Positions 8,517-18,602 of a stretch of 64,000 nucleotides of DNA are shown piece after piece. Within the stretch, counting starts at the first letter, position 1. The number at the start of each line of letters is the position of its first letter. The position numbers and the translations under genes are program-made. The stretch comes from Nitrospirillum viridazoti CBAmc. Lineage in GTDB: Bacteria > Pseudomonadota > Alphaproteobacteria > Azospirillales > Azospirillaceae. Below the pieces are notes generated by a model. It was not told the origin of the DNA. It made no database searches and was given only the letters and a program-made list of their open reading frames with translations. The stretch lies in assembly GCF_000730165.1 (NCBI RefSeq), contig NZ_CP022112.1, forward strand, positions 723,501 to 787,500, read 5' to 3'.

Positions 8517-9686
8517 ATGAAAGCGCTGACCTGGCACGGCAAAGGTGATGTTCGATGCGAGCATGTTCCCGATCCGACGATCGAGCATGCGCGCGACTGC
8601 ATCATCAAGGTGACGGCCTGTGCCATCTGCGGCTCGGATGTGCACCTTTACGACGGCATTATTCCCTCCATGGAAAGCGGTGACGTGCTGGGCCACGAGA
8701 CCATGGGCGAGGTCGTCGAGGTCGGCAGCGGTGTCAGCAACCTGAAGGTCGGCGACCGGGTGGTGGTACCCTTCACCATCTCCTGCGGCGAGTGCTTCTT
8801 CTGCAAACGCGGCTATTACTCCGCCTGCGAGCGTTCCAACCCCGACAAGGCCAAGGCGACCAAGCTGTGGGGCAACTCCCCAGCGGGGCTGTTCGGTTAT
8901 TCGCACCTGCTGGGCGGGTACAGCGGCGGCCAGGCGGAGTACCTGCGCGTTCCCTACGCGGATGTCGGCCCCCTGAAGGTTCCGGGCGGCCTGACGGATG
9001 AGCAGGCGCTGTTCCTGTCCGACATCTTCCCCACCGGCTACATGGCCGCCGACTTCTGCAACATCCAGCCGGGCGATACCATCGCCATCTGGGGCTGCGG
9101 CCCGGTGGGCCAGATGGCAATCCGCAGCGCCTATCTGCTGGGGGCGGAGCGGGTCATCGCCATCGATCACGTGCCGGAGCGGCTGGAACTGGCCCGGCAG
9201 GGCGGCGCGATGACCCTGGATTTCAAGGAAGAGGACATCTACGACCGCATCATGGACCTGACCCAGGGCCGGGGCGCCGACGCCTGCATCGACGCGGTGG
9301 GGACGGAACCCGACATCGGCAGCGGCTTCGACGCCGTGGTCGACCGCATCAAGGTCGCGACCTTCATGGGAACGGACCGGCCTCACGTGTTGCGCCAGGC
9401 CATCATGTGCTGCCGGAACTTCGGCACCGTCTCCATCGTCGGCGTCTATGGCGGCCTGCTGGACAAGATCCCCATGGGTTCCGCCATCAACCGGGGCCTG
9501 ACCTTCCGCATGGCCCAGACGCCGGTCCAGCGCTACCTGCCCCATCTCCTACGGCGCATCGAGGAGGGGGAGATCGACCCCTCCTTCGTCATCACCCACC
9601 GCGCATCGCTGGAGGAGGGGCCGGAGCTCTACAAGACCTTCCGCGACAAGCAGGACGGCTGCATCAAGGTCGTGATGAAGCCCTGA
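8517..9686 (+). CDS. Zinc-dependent alcohol dehydrogenase (FdhA-like MDR family)
   Basis: Medium-chain dehydrogenase of 389 residues oxidising an alcohol or aldehyde adduct with NAD(P). Catalytic zinc residues are visible in [12 protein letters not shown] (Cys) and GHETMGEV (His-Glu). The structural zinc cysteines lie in [16 protein letters not shown]. The Rossmann motif is WGCGPVG. The insert [29 protein letters not shown] and the long C-terminal half resemble the glutathione-independent formaldehyde dehydrogenase branch, common in oxidative-stress and C1 detoxification loci. The ATG at 8517 has GGAAGGGA upstream. It sits 37 bases before an SDR, probably in one transcript. Substrate is not determinable from the sequence. 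Confidence 0.9.
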   Translation: MKALTWHGKGDVRCEHVPDPTIEHARDCIIKVTACAICGSDVHLYDGIIPSMESGDVLGHETMGEVVEVGSGVSNLKVGDRVVVPFTISCGECFFCKRGYYSACERSNPDKAKATKLWGNSPAGLFGYSHLLGGYSGGQAEYLRVPYADVGPLKVPGGLTDEQALFLSDIFPTGYMAADFCNIQPGDTIAIWGCGPVGQMAIRSAYLLGAERVIAIDHVPERLELARQGGAMTLDFKEEDIYDRIMDLTQGRGADACIDAVGTEPDIGSGFDAVVDRIKVATFMGTDRPHVLRQAIMCCRNFGTVSIVGVYGGLLDKIPMGSAINRGLTFRMAQTPVQRYLPHLLRRIEEGEIDPSFVITHRASLEEGPELYKTFRDKQDGCIKVVMKP

Positions 9687-9723
9687 CCATCCCATAAGTC
9701 AGTCCCCAAGAAGGAGAAACGCC

Positions 9724-10530
9724 ATGGCTGCTTCCCGCGCGCCCATGCGCCTGTTGGCCGTCGTCACCGGTGCCTCGACCGGCATCGGCTATGAACTCGC
9801 CAAGCTGTGCGCCCAGAACGGCTTCGACCTGGTGGTCGCCGCCGATGAACCCGAAATCCATGACGCCGCCGACACCTTCCGTGCGCTGGGCGCGCATGTC
9901 GAGGCGGTGCAGGCCGATCTGGCCACCCTGGACGGCGTCGATACGCTTTATGCCACCATCCAGGCCCAGGGCCGGCCGGTGGACGCCCTGTTCGCCAATG
10001 CCGGCCGGGGCCTGGGCAAGGGCTTCCTGGATCAGAACTTCATCAAGGCCAAGCGGGTGATCGATACCAACGTCACCGGTACCGTGTACCTGATCCACCG
10101 GGTAGGCCGCGACATGCGGGCGCTGAATTCCGGCCGCATCCTCATCACCGGATCGATCGCCGGCTTCATCCCGGGCAGCTACCAGGCCGTCTACAACGCC
10201 AGCAAGGCCTTCCTGGACAACTTCGCCTACGCCTTGCGCAATGAGCTGGAGGGCACGGGCGTCACCGTCTCCTGCCTCATGCCCGGGCCGACGGACACCG
10301 ATTTCTTCCGCCGCGCCGAGTTGCTGGATACCGAGGTCGGCACGGCCAAGAAGGACGATCCGGCCAAGGTTGCCCGCGACGGCTTCGACGCCCTGATGAA
10401 GGGGGAGGCCGACGTGGTCAGCGGCTGGAAGAACAAGCTGCAGGCGACCCTGGCCAACATCATGCCGGCGGGAATGCTGGCGGACCAGCACCGTGGCATG
10501 GCCGCGCCCGGAACAGCCCACAAGCACTGA
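9724..10530 (+). CDS. SDR-family oxidoreductase
   Basis: Classical short-chain dehydrogenase of 268 residues. The nucleotide-binding TGASTGIG lies at about 15-22, ANAGRG near 94, and the catalytic Ser-Tyr-Lys in ITGSIAG and YNASK. After the catalytic Lys comes LMPGPTDTDFF, as in YqjQ/DltE-type SDRs of unknown substrate. The start has AAGGAG 7 nt upstream. Translation follows the zinc dehydrogenase closely, suggesting one operon for handling reactive carbonyls. The stop lies 8 bases from the convergent stop of the oxidase operon. Confidence 0.88.
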   Translation: MAASRAPMRLLAVVTGASTGIGYELAKLCAQNGFDLVVAADEPEIHDAADTFRALGAHVEAVQADLATLDGVDTLYATIQAQGRPVDALFANAGRGLGKGFLDQNFIKAKRVIDTNVTGTVYLIHRVGRDMRALNSGRILITGSIAGFIPGSYQAVYNASKAFLDNFAYALRNELEGTGVTVSCLMPGPTDTDFFRRAELLDTEVGTAKKDDPAKVARDGFDALMKGEADVVSGWKNKLQATLANIMPAGMLADQHRGMAAPGTAHKH

Positions 10531-10538
10531 CCCGTCGC

Positions 10539-10802
10539 TCAACGTGTCAGGTAGTCCAGCGCCAGATAGCCCAGCAGGATCAGCAGCCAGAAGGCGGCCC
10601 CCAGCGCCATGATGCGCATGAGGCCGCCTTCGCGGCGTAGCTGCATATAGACCCAGGCGATCAGCGCCGCCTTGGCGGATGCGATGCCCAGGCTGGCCAC
10701 CAAGCTGGGCGTGCCGGTCAGCACCAGGCTGGCGCCCACGGTCATTCCCAGCAGGGCCAGCAAGGCGGCCCAGACGGCGATCAGGGGGGCCACGACCTTC
10801 AT
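10539..10802 (-). CDS. ctaF: Cytochrome c oxidase subunit IV (bacterial type)
   Basis: Small membrane subunit of 87 residues with three predicted helices, the size and topology of the prokaryotic COX4 family that stabilises heme-copper oxidases. It closes the operon, starting one base after the subunit III stop. It has little sequence identity to mitochondrial COX4 and is assigned from topology and position. The last gene of the 12-gene respiratory operon, it abuts the convergent SDR gene with no obvious terminator between them. Confidence 0.78.
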   Translation of the reverse strand: MKVVAPLIAVWAALLALLGMTVGASLVLTGTPSLVASLGIASAKAALIAWVYMQLRREGGLMRIMALGAAFWLLILLGYLALDYLTR

Positions 10803-10803
10803 C

Positions 10804-11407
10804 TCAGCGCACCAGGTAGAGGATGGGGTAGAGGAAGACCCAGATGACGTCCACCAGGTGCCAGTAGAGGCCCACCACCTCCACGCCTGTGGCGGCGCGC
10901 GGCAGGGCCAGGCTGCGGCGGTGGACGCGCCAGGCCAAGCCGGCCAGCAGAGCCACGCCCACCGTCACGTGCACGGCGTGCAGCGCCGTCGCGACCAGAT
11001 AGAGGTCCATGAACAGGTGGGCCGCCGGGCTGTCGAATGCCTCGGCCGGGGTGAAGGCCGGCAGCAGCTGTTCACGGATTTCCATCCCGTACTCCGCAGC
11101 CTTCAGGGCCAGGAAGCCGAGCCCCAGGCCGGCGGCGGCCAGCAGGCCCGCCACGGTGCCCTTGACCTTGCCCATCTCCGCCGCCGCCACGGCCAGGGCC
11201 ACCGCCAGGCTGGAGGTCAGCAGCAACACGGTGTTGGCCGCCCCGATGCCGTAGTGCAGGCGGCGGGACGCGGCCGCCACCTCCTGCGGGTGCAGCAGGC
11301 GCAGGGCCAGCGCCACGGCGAACAGCCCGCCGAACAGCATGATCTCGCTGGCGAGGAACAGGTACATGCCCATCAGCGTGGTGTCGCGCTGCCGGCTGGG
11401 GGCGGCG

Positions 11408-11415
<8 letters not shown>
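10804..11415 (-). CDS. ctaE: Cytochrome c oxidase subunit III
   Basis: Membrane subunit of 203 residues with five predicted helices; lacking the two N-terminal helices of the mitochondrial seven-helix form is usual for caa3 and related oxidases. [19 protein letters not shown] and the C-terminal [14 protein letters not shown] are family signatures. The start ATG at 11415 lies 8 bases inside the end of ctaD, so it is coupled to it. Longer in-frame extensions reading into ctaD are rejected because they are out-of-frame shadow sequence rich in Pro and Arg. It stabilises subunit I and helps proton entry. Confidence 0.92.
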
Positions 11416-13017
<1,602 letters not shown>

Positions 13018-13021
<4 letters not shown>

Positions 13022-13989
13022 GGCGGTCCCCCGTCGTCGCGATCCTTCGTGGGTGGTGGCGCGTTCGCCAGGGACTTGATGTAGGCCACCAGCTTCAGCA
13101 CGTCGTCCTCCCCCAGCACGTTCTGGAAGGTGGGCATGATGGCGGGATAGCCCGCCGCCACCTGGGCCTGGGGCAGCAGGATGCTGTCGCGCAGGTATTG
13201 CTCGTCCGCTGTCACCACGCTGCCGTCGGCCAGCGGCACCGGCCGCCCGTACAGCCCTTCCAGCGGCGGGGCGTGGACGGTGCTGGCCGCACCATGGCAG
13301 CCGCTGCAGCCCCTGGTGCGGAACAGAACGGCCCCTTGCGCCGCCAGCGAACCGTCGGTGCCCATACCCTCCAGCCAGCGGCCATAGTCGGCCGGCGTCT
13401 GCACCACCAGCCGGCCGCCCATGACGGCATGGTCGGCGCCGCAGAACTGGGCGCAGACCAGGGCGTAGCTGCCGGGCGTGTCGGCGGTGAACCACAGGCG
13501 GGTGTACCGGCCCGGCACCACGTCCTGTTTCAGGCGCAGCGCGGGCACGAACAGGCTGTGGATGACGTCCTGGGAGGCCAGGGTGACCACCACCGGGCGG
13601 CCCGCGGGTACGTGCAACTCGTTGATTTCCGCCTGGCCGCCCGGGTGCTGGAACTTCCACATCCACTGCTTGCCCACGGCGTTGATGGCCAGCGCCTCGG
13701 CCGGCGGCTGGTAGAGGTCGATGTACAGGCGGGTGGACCAGACATAGAAGGCCAGGGTGGCCAGGAAGGGGATGGCGGCCCACGACACCTCCAGCCAGAC
13801 GCTGCGGTTCGCGGCATGGGTGCGGTCGGCCGGCTTGCCCCGCCGGTACTTCACTGCGAACCAGGGAATCAGGATGAACACCGGCGCCGACAGCAATACG
13901 GCCAGGGTCGCCAACCCCAGGAACAGCGTGTCCACCTGGTGCGCATGGTGTGAGGCCTGGCCGCCCCAGAAGGTCAGCAGCCGGTTCAT
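13018..13989 (-). CDS. ctaC: Cytochrome c oxidase subunit II with fused cytochrome c (caa3)
   Basis: Electron-entry subunit of 323 residues. Two membrane helices (about 22-47 and 65-88) precede a periplasmic cupredoxin carrying CuA: His144, Cys179, Cys183, His187, Met190 (CAQFCGADH, with Gln where many subunits II have Glu). A C-terminal cytochrome c domain follows, heme site CSGCH at 228-232, with a likely Met ligand in IMPTF. The fusion makes this a caa3 oxidase. No lipobox is evident at the N-terminus. The ATG at 13989 overlaps the sco stop, and the stop overlaps ctaD. It probably takes electrons from the ActA/ActE hemes of the neighbouring complex. Confidence 0.95.
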
Positions 13990-14756
13990 GACTTCACCAG
14001 GCGGCGGTCGCGCCACAGGGACCAGGCGATCCAGCCCCCGCCGCCCAGCGCCACCAGCGCGCCGAGGGTGCGCAGCAGGGTCCAGACCAGGGGCCCGTTA
14101 CGCCCGGTCATGGGATCGTAGTGGAAGCACAGCAGCAGGATGCGCTGGCCCCAGTCGCCAGCCCGGCCCTGTGCCGCCTCGTCCAGCGCCCGTTCCAGCG
14201 CGTCGGGTGCGGGCGACAGGCCATAGAGCCAATGGTTCAGCGTTCCATCAGGACGCAGGACAGCCACCGCCGCTACATGGGCGTACTGCCCGATGCGGTC
14301 ATCCCAGGCGTAGCGGTAGCCCAGGGCGTCCGTCACCGCCCGGATTTGCTCACGTGTGCCGGTCAGGGCGTGGATGCCGTCGGCGGGCAGCGCCGGGAAG
14401 GCGCGGCGCAGGTCGGCCAGGTCGGCGGCGGCCTCGGCCGGCCCCTCGCGCGGGTCGATACCGAAGGCCACCAGGGTGAAGTCGCGGCCGGGGCGCAGCC
14501 TCTGCGCCAGGATGGCCTGGGCCAGGCCCGCCAGGGTGACGCCGCAGATGTTGGGACAGCGATGCAGGACCGGGACCAGGACCAGCGGCTTGCCGTCCGC
14601 CAGTCCGCCCAGGCTGACCGCCCGGCCGTCGGCCTCGCGGAAGGTGCCATCCAGGGGGATGCGGGCGCCCAGCCGCGGGTCGATGCCCGCCGCCTGGAAG
14701 GGGGCGAAAGCCGCCAGCCAGAACGCGGCGGCGATCAGGGCCAGGGTACGCCTCAT
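13986..14756 (-). CDS. sco: SCO1/SenC-family copper chaperone
   Basis: Thioredoxin-fold assembly factor of 256 residues that delivers copper to CuA of subunit II. It has an N-terminal signal or anchor ([20 protein letters not shown]), the Cu-binding CPNIC motif near residue 70, and the downstream His in GQYAHVA that completes the site. It differs from single-anchor Sco proteins in having a second, C-terminal hydrophobic helix ([15 protein letters not shown]) followed by RDRR. Starts at the ATG overlapping the preceding stop; its own stop overlaps ctaC. A position directly before ctaC fits a dedicated CuA metallation role. Confidence 0.9.
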   Translation of the reverse strand: MRRTLALIAAAFWLAAFAPFQAAGIDPRLGARIPLDGTFREADGRAVSLGGLADGKPLVLVPVLHRCPNICGVTLAGLAQAILAQRLRPGRDFTLVAFGIDPREGPAEAAADLADLRRAFPALPADGIHALTGTREQIRAVTDALGYRYAWDDRIGQYAHVAAVAVLRPDGTLNHWLYGLSPAPDALERALDEAAQGRAGDWGQRILLLCFHYDPMTGRNGPLVWTLLRTLGALVALGGGGWIAWSLWRDRRLVKS

Positions 14757-15130
14757 TCCGGCGCCCCCGTGTCCTTGTCGTCCGGATCCGGCCATCCCTT
14801 CCTCGCCAGCAAATCCATGGCCCGATCGATGGGGATGACGGCGCGTCCGGCGTCGCGGTCGGCCCAGCCATAGCGGGTGAGATCGGCCTGGGCCCGCGCC
14901 CGTACCCGGGCGCCGCCCAGGTATGGCACTTCATCCAGGGGGGCGCCCGCCACGGGCGGCGGGGCAGTGACTGGCGTCGGCCCCCGGCCGTGGCCCAGCA
15001 GATGGACCAGCCCGGCCACGATGCCCAGCGCCACGGCGATGGAGGCCACCAGGCCCGCCGCCGACCACAGCACGACGCGGGGGGACATGTCGCGCGCCTC
15101 GGGGGCCCGGGTTTCCGGCGTCCGGCTCAT
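14753..15130 (-). CDS. Small membrane-anchored protein of the ACIII-caa3 operon
   Basis: Uncharacterised protein of 125 residues: a charged N-terminus, one hydrophobic helix (VLWSAAGLVASIAVALGIVA), a Pro/Gly-rich linker, then a soluble part with YGWADRDAGRAVIPIDRAMD near residues 88-107. A similar Tyr-Gly-Trp plus Ile-Pro-Ile-x-Arg-Ala-Met pattern occurs, as far as I recall, in small proteins beside sco/caa3 genes elsewhere. It starts at the actF stop and ends in the sco start, both four-base overlaps, so it is made in step with the oxidase. It may be an assembly factor or accessory subunit; no cofactor motif (CxxCH, His cluster) is present. Confidence 0.72.
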   Translation of the reverse strand: MSRTPETRAPEARDMSPRVVLWSAAGLVASIAVALGIVAGLVHLLGHGRGPTPVTAPPPVAGAPLDEVPYLGGARVRARAQADLTRYGWADRDAGRAVIPIDRAMDLLARKGWPDPDDKDTGAPE

Positions 15131-16131
15131 ACCCGCACCTCCCGCCAGCGCAGGCCGACCCAACTGAGCAAGCCCATTCCCAGCAACGCCAGAACGCCGG
15201 CGACCGCCGCGGGCCCCTGGCCGCGGGGCAGGTCGGGCAGCACCAGCCAGGCCGTTTCCAGCACCTTGCCCAGCAGCACGACGGGCGCCATGCGGGCCAG
15301 GGCCAGGCGGCTGTGGCGGATGGGCGGGAAGAACAGCAGGAACAGGGGCAGCAGGCCCAGCACGGCCACGGCGTACTCCACCACGGCCCACGCGCCCTCA
15401 CCACGCCGCTGGTACCAGCGCACGCCCGGCGCCAGGTCCGTGGACCAGCTGATGAAATAGTGCATGAAGGCGAGGTAGGCCCACAGCAGCAGGGCCGTCA
15501 GCCATACCCCCGCCAGCACCCCCGCTGGCGCCGTCTTGTCCGCCATCACCCGCAGGGGAATCAGCACGGCCAGTGCCGTCACCATCTGGATGGACAGGAT
15601 GTAGAGCCCGAAGCCGGAGGAATGGAATTCCGGATCCAGCGACATCAGCCAGTCGGTGGCCACCAGATCCTGGAAGGGAACCAGCAGGATGAGGGTGAAG
15701 ATGGCCATCGGCACCGCCGGCCGCCGCCGCATCAGCCCCCAGGCCAGCAGGCCCGCCAGGGCGAAAAACAGCACGCCGCGCAGCCGGAAGGGCCAGGACG
15801 ACAGGTACCAGCCGCGAAAGCCCGCCATGACCTCATCCGCCCAAGGGTACAGCACACGCGGCGCGATCAGCAGGGGCAGCAGGGCCAGCGCCGCCAAGGC
15901 CAGCAGGGGCAGGGCGGCTTCCGCCCCCGGCGCCAGACCCTGGCGCCAGACGCCGGGGATGAGGCGCATCATGGCCAGCAGGATCAGCGCCGCGATGGGC
16001 AGCCCGCTCCAGAAGGCGAAGGCCGCCAGCCATCCGCCGAGCGCCACGGCGGGCTCCACCGCCGCATAGGCCAGCACGGCGCCGCATAGGAGCAGGCCGC
16101 AGACGGCCGGGAAATAGCGGCGGGCGGTCAA
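15127..16131 (-). CDS. actF: Alternative complex III subunit ActF
   Basis: Polytopic membrane protein of 334 residues with about ten predicted helices, an NrfD/PsrC-like quinol-handling subunit related to ActC but shorter. Typical segments include ATDWLMSLDPEFHSSGFG and the MHYFISWSTDL loop. The reading frame has no ATG before the first helix. It begins with TTG at 16131, which overlaps the actE stop as TTGA, so start efficiency may be set by coupling to actE. It ends in the start of the 125-residue protein. No cofactor-binding residues are expected in this subunit. Confidence 0.88.
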   Translation of the reverse strand: MTARRYFPAVCGLLLCGAVLAYAAVEPAVALGGWLAAFAFWSGLPIAALILLAMMRLIPGVWRQGLAPGAEAALPLLALAALALLPLLIAPRVLYPWADEVMAGFRGWYLSSWPFRLRGVLFFALAGLLAWGLMRRRPAVPMAIFTLILLVPFQDLVATDWLMSLDPEFHSSGFGLYILSIQMVTALAVLIPLRVMADKTAPAGVLAGVWLTALLLWAYLAFMHYFISWSTDLAPGVRWYQRRGEGAWAVVEYAVAVLGLLPLFLLFFPPIRHSRLALARMAPVVLLGKVLETAWLVLPDLPRGQGPAAVAGVLALLGMGLLSWVGLRWREVRV

Positions 16132-16700
16132 GGCGGCCCCCCATCCAGCTTGGCCCCACCCAGCTTGGCCCCGTAGAGCTTGGCCCTGTCCGTGGCCTCC
16201 AGCGCATCCGCCGGCGCGTCGCGGCGGAGTTGCAGGGCGCGGATGTAGGCGGCGATGGCCCAGCGGTCGGCGGGGGCCACCCGGTCGGCGTAGCTGTACA
16301 TGACGCCGTGGCCGCTGGTGATGACCTCCACGAAATAGCGGGACGGCGCCTGCACCAGGCGCGGCTCATGCAGGCTGGGCGGGGCCGGGAAGCCCCGTGC
16401 CGGCACGGCGCCGTGGCCGGTGCCGGCGACGTCATGGCAGGGGCTGCAATAGATGTCATAGCGCTGGCGCCCGCGTGCCAGCAGCGCAGCACTCATGGCC
16501 GGGCGCCGGTCCAAGGCGGCGGCGCGGGCGGGGTCGTCCTGCGCCACCGCGCCGGCCGGCGGGGCCTGCATCGCCTTGCCATCGGGGAACAGCCGGCCCG
16601 GCCCCGCCGCCTGGTAGCGGGGCTGGTGGGTCATCTCATCACAGCCGACAAGCAGGATGATCAGGACCGCGCACAGGGCCAACAGCAGCAGGTATCTCAT
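16128..16700 (-). CDS. actE: Alternative complex III monoheme cytochrome c subunit ActE
   Basis: Exported lipoprotein of 190 residues. The signal ends in a lipobox (LLVGC, lipidation at Cys20), so it is predicted to be anchored to the outer face of the inner membrane. One heme site, YCSPCH near residue 85, and a Met-containing segment GVMYSYADRV that probably supplies the sixth ligand. It links the quinol oxidation module to the caa3 cytochrome. The C-terminal tail has a small repeat (AKLYGAKLGGAKLDGG). Both ends overlap neighbouring genes by four bases. Confidence 0.9.
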   Translation of the reverse strand: MRYLLLLALCAVLIILLVGCDEMTHQPRYQAAGPGRLFPDGKAMQAPPAGAVAQDDPARAAALDRRPAMSAALLARGRQRYDIYCSPCHDVAGTGHGAVPARGFPAPPSLHEPRLVQAPSRYFVEVITSGHGVMYSYADRVAPADRWAIAAYIRALQLRRDAPADALEATDRAKLYGAKLGGAKLDGGPP

Positions 16701-17251
16701 TCCGGCCCCTCCGTCTGCGGCACGTCCACCACCCGCACGGGCGCCAGATCGCTGAGGAACCGGGCGGCCTCGCCAAACCGGGCGTCCTCGCCCAGGATCA
16801 CCAGGAAGAACTTGTCGGTACTGGCCAGGTGGAAATCCGGCACCCCGAACACCGGGTGGTGCAGGCGGGGCAGGCGGTTCAGCACCAGCATGCCAAGGAT
16901 GGCGCTGAGCACGGCGCCCAGCACCGTCAGCTCGAAGGTGATCAGCAGCGTGGCGGGAGGGGCCACCAGCGGCCGGCCGCCCACGGGAATGGGATAATCC
17001 AGGTTGCTCCACACCTGCAGGCCGAAGCCGGCGGCGGCACCCATAACGCCGCCGGCCAGGGTCAGCCAGGGGACGCGGTTGTCCTGGATGCCCAAGGCCT
17101 CCGTCAGGTCGGCCACGGGGAAGGGGGTATAGGCGTCCAGCCGACGGAAGCCGGCGTTCCTTGCCCGTTTCACGGCGTCCACCAGGTGTTCAGCGTCGTC
17201 GAATTCCGCCATCACGCCGAAGGGCGGCAGGGGGGCCTTACGCTCCGGCAT
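16697..17251 (-). CDS. actD: Alternative complex III subunit ActD (DUF3341)
   Basis: Membrane subunit of 184 residues with two central helices (LTLAGGVMGAAAGFGLQVW; LLITFELTVLGAVLSAILGML) flanked by soluble parts. The N-terminal part (GVMAEFDDAEHLVDAVKRAR) and the C-terminal FHLASTDKFFLVI segment match the ActD/DUF3341 pattern. Role is structural within the quinol:cytochrome c/acceptor oxidoreductase. The ATG at 17251 lies 14 bases inside actC; a further in-frame upstream ATG would extend the overlap and is less likely. Confidence 0.88.
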   Translation of the reverse strand: MPERKAPLPPFGVMAEFDDAEHLVDAVKRARNAGFRRLDAYTPFPVADLTEALGIQDNRVPWLTLAGGVMGAAAGFGLQVWSNLDYPIPVGGRPLVAPPATLLITFELTVLGAVLSAILGMLVLNRLPRLHHPVFGVPDFHLASTDKFFLVILGEDARFGEAARFLSDLAPVRVVDVPQTEGPE

Positions 17252-18602
17252 GGCCACCTCCCTTCTCTTCACTTTCCTCGAACATCGCCTCCTTCACCTC
17301 GAAGGCGGAGATGACGGGCAGGAACCGGACGAACAGCAGGAAGGGCACCAGGAACACGCCCAGCATGCCGGCGAACAGCGCCACCTCCCAGAAGCTGGGG
17401 GTGTAGGGCCGCCAGCTGGATGGGACCCAGCTGTGATGCAGGCTGGTGGCCAGCAGCATGAAGCGTTCGCACCACATGCCCACCATGGCGGAAAAGCCGA
17501 TGAGGAACAGGGCCAGCGGGTGCCGCCGCACACCCCGCCACCACAACAGCTGCAGCGGAACGAAGTTGGCGATGACGGCGCCCCAATAGCTCCAGGCGAA
17601 CGGCCCGGTCAGCCGGTCGGCCAGCAGGGACAGCTCCGGCTTTTCCCCGCCATAAAGGGCGTCGAACACTTCCGCCGCGTAGCCGTAGGCGGTCATCAGG
17701 CCGGTGGCCAGCAGCAGGCGGCCCAGCATGTCCAGGTGCAGGGGCCGCACCAGATCCTGCAACCCCAGGGCGCCGCGCAGCACCACCGCGATCATCGAGA
17801 CGACGGCGAAGCCGGAGAAGGCGGCGCCCAGCACGAAATAAGGCGGAAAGACCGTGGAACTCCATCCCGGCACCGGCCCGGCCGCCAGCAACAGCGAGAT
17901 TTCCGAATGCACGGAAACCACCAGCGGCACTGCGATCGCCGCCGTCAGGCGATAGGCCTGGCCCCAGCGCGCCCAGTGCCGGGCGGACCCGCGCCAGCCC
18001 AGGGCGCCCAGCCCGTACAGCACCTGAGCCAGGCGGCTGCGGGCCCTGTCCCGCGTGGCCGCCAGGTCCGGCACGATGCCAATGTACCAGAACAGGGCGG
18101 AGACGGTCAGGTAGGTCAGGACGGCGAAGAAGTCCCAGGTCAGCGGGCTTTTGAACTGCGGCCACAGCGTCATGCTGTTGGGATAGGGGGCCACCCAGTA
18201 GAACAGCCAGGGCCGGCCCAGATGCATCAGCGGATAAAGGCCGGCGCAGACCACGGCAAACAGGGTCATCGCCTCCGCGAAACGGTTGAGCGAATTGCGC
18301 CAGTGGACGTTCAGCAACAACAGCATGGCCGAGATCAGGGTGCCGGCATGGCCAATGCCTAAGAACCAGATGTAGTTGATGATGTCGAAGCCCCAGTTGA
18401 CGGGGATATTCAGGCCCCACACGCCCACGCCGTTCCACAGCAGGACGCCCAGCGCCGTGAAGAAGAGGGCCAGCAGGCCGCAGGCGGGCAGGAAGCACAG
18501 CCACCAGGCGCGTGGCCGGGGATAGTGCAGGGGGATGCCCGTCACCTCCGCCGTCACGTGAGCGTAGGCGGCGGCCCGTCGGGTGTCTGTCGCGTCCCTC
18601 AT
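17238..18602 (-). CDS. actC: Alternative complex III quinol-binding subunit ActC (NrfD family)
   Basis: Large polytopic protein of 454 residues, ten predicted helices, NrfD/PsrC family; it carries the menaquinol or ubiquinol site on the periplasmic side. Family segments include NWGFDIINYIWFLGIGHAGT, MHLGRPWLFYWVAPYP and VHSEISLLLAAGP. The start overlaps the ActB stop by four bases. The C-terminus (FEESEEKGGGHAGA) is short and polar. Electrons would go from quinol here to the FeS clusters of ActB and then to the ActA hemes. Confidence 0.93.
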   Translation of the reverse strand: MRDATDTRRAAAYAHVTAEVTGIPLHYPRPRAWWLCFLPACGLLALFFTALGVLLWNGVGVWGLNIPVNWGFDIINYIWFLGIGHAGTLISAMLLLLNVHWRNSLNRFAEAMTLFAVVCAGLYPLMHLGRPWLFYWVAPYPNSMTLWPQFKSPLTWDFFAVLTYLTVSALFWYIGIVPDLAATRDRARSRLAQVLYGLGALGWRGSARHWARWGQAYRLTAAIAVPLVVSVHSEISLLLAAGPVPGWSSTVFPPYFVLGAAFSGFAVVSMIAVVLRGALGLQDLVRPLHLDMLGRLLLATGLMTAYGYAAEVFDALYGGEKPELSLLADRLTGPFAWSYWGAVIANFVPLQLLWWRGVRRHPLALFLIGFSAMVGMWCERFMLLATSLHHSWVPSSWRPYTPSFWEVALFAGMLGVFLVPFLLFVRFLPVISAFEVKEAMFEESEEKGGGHAGA

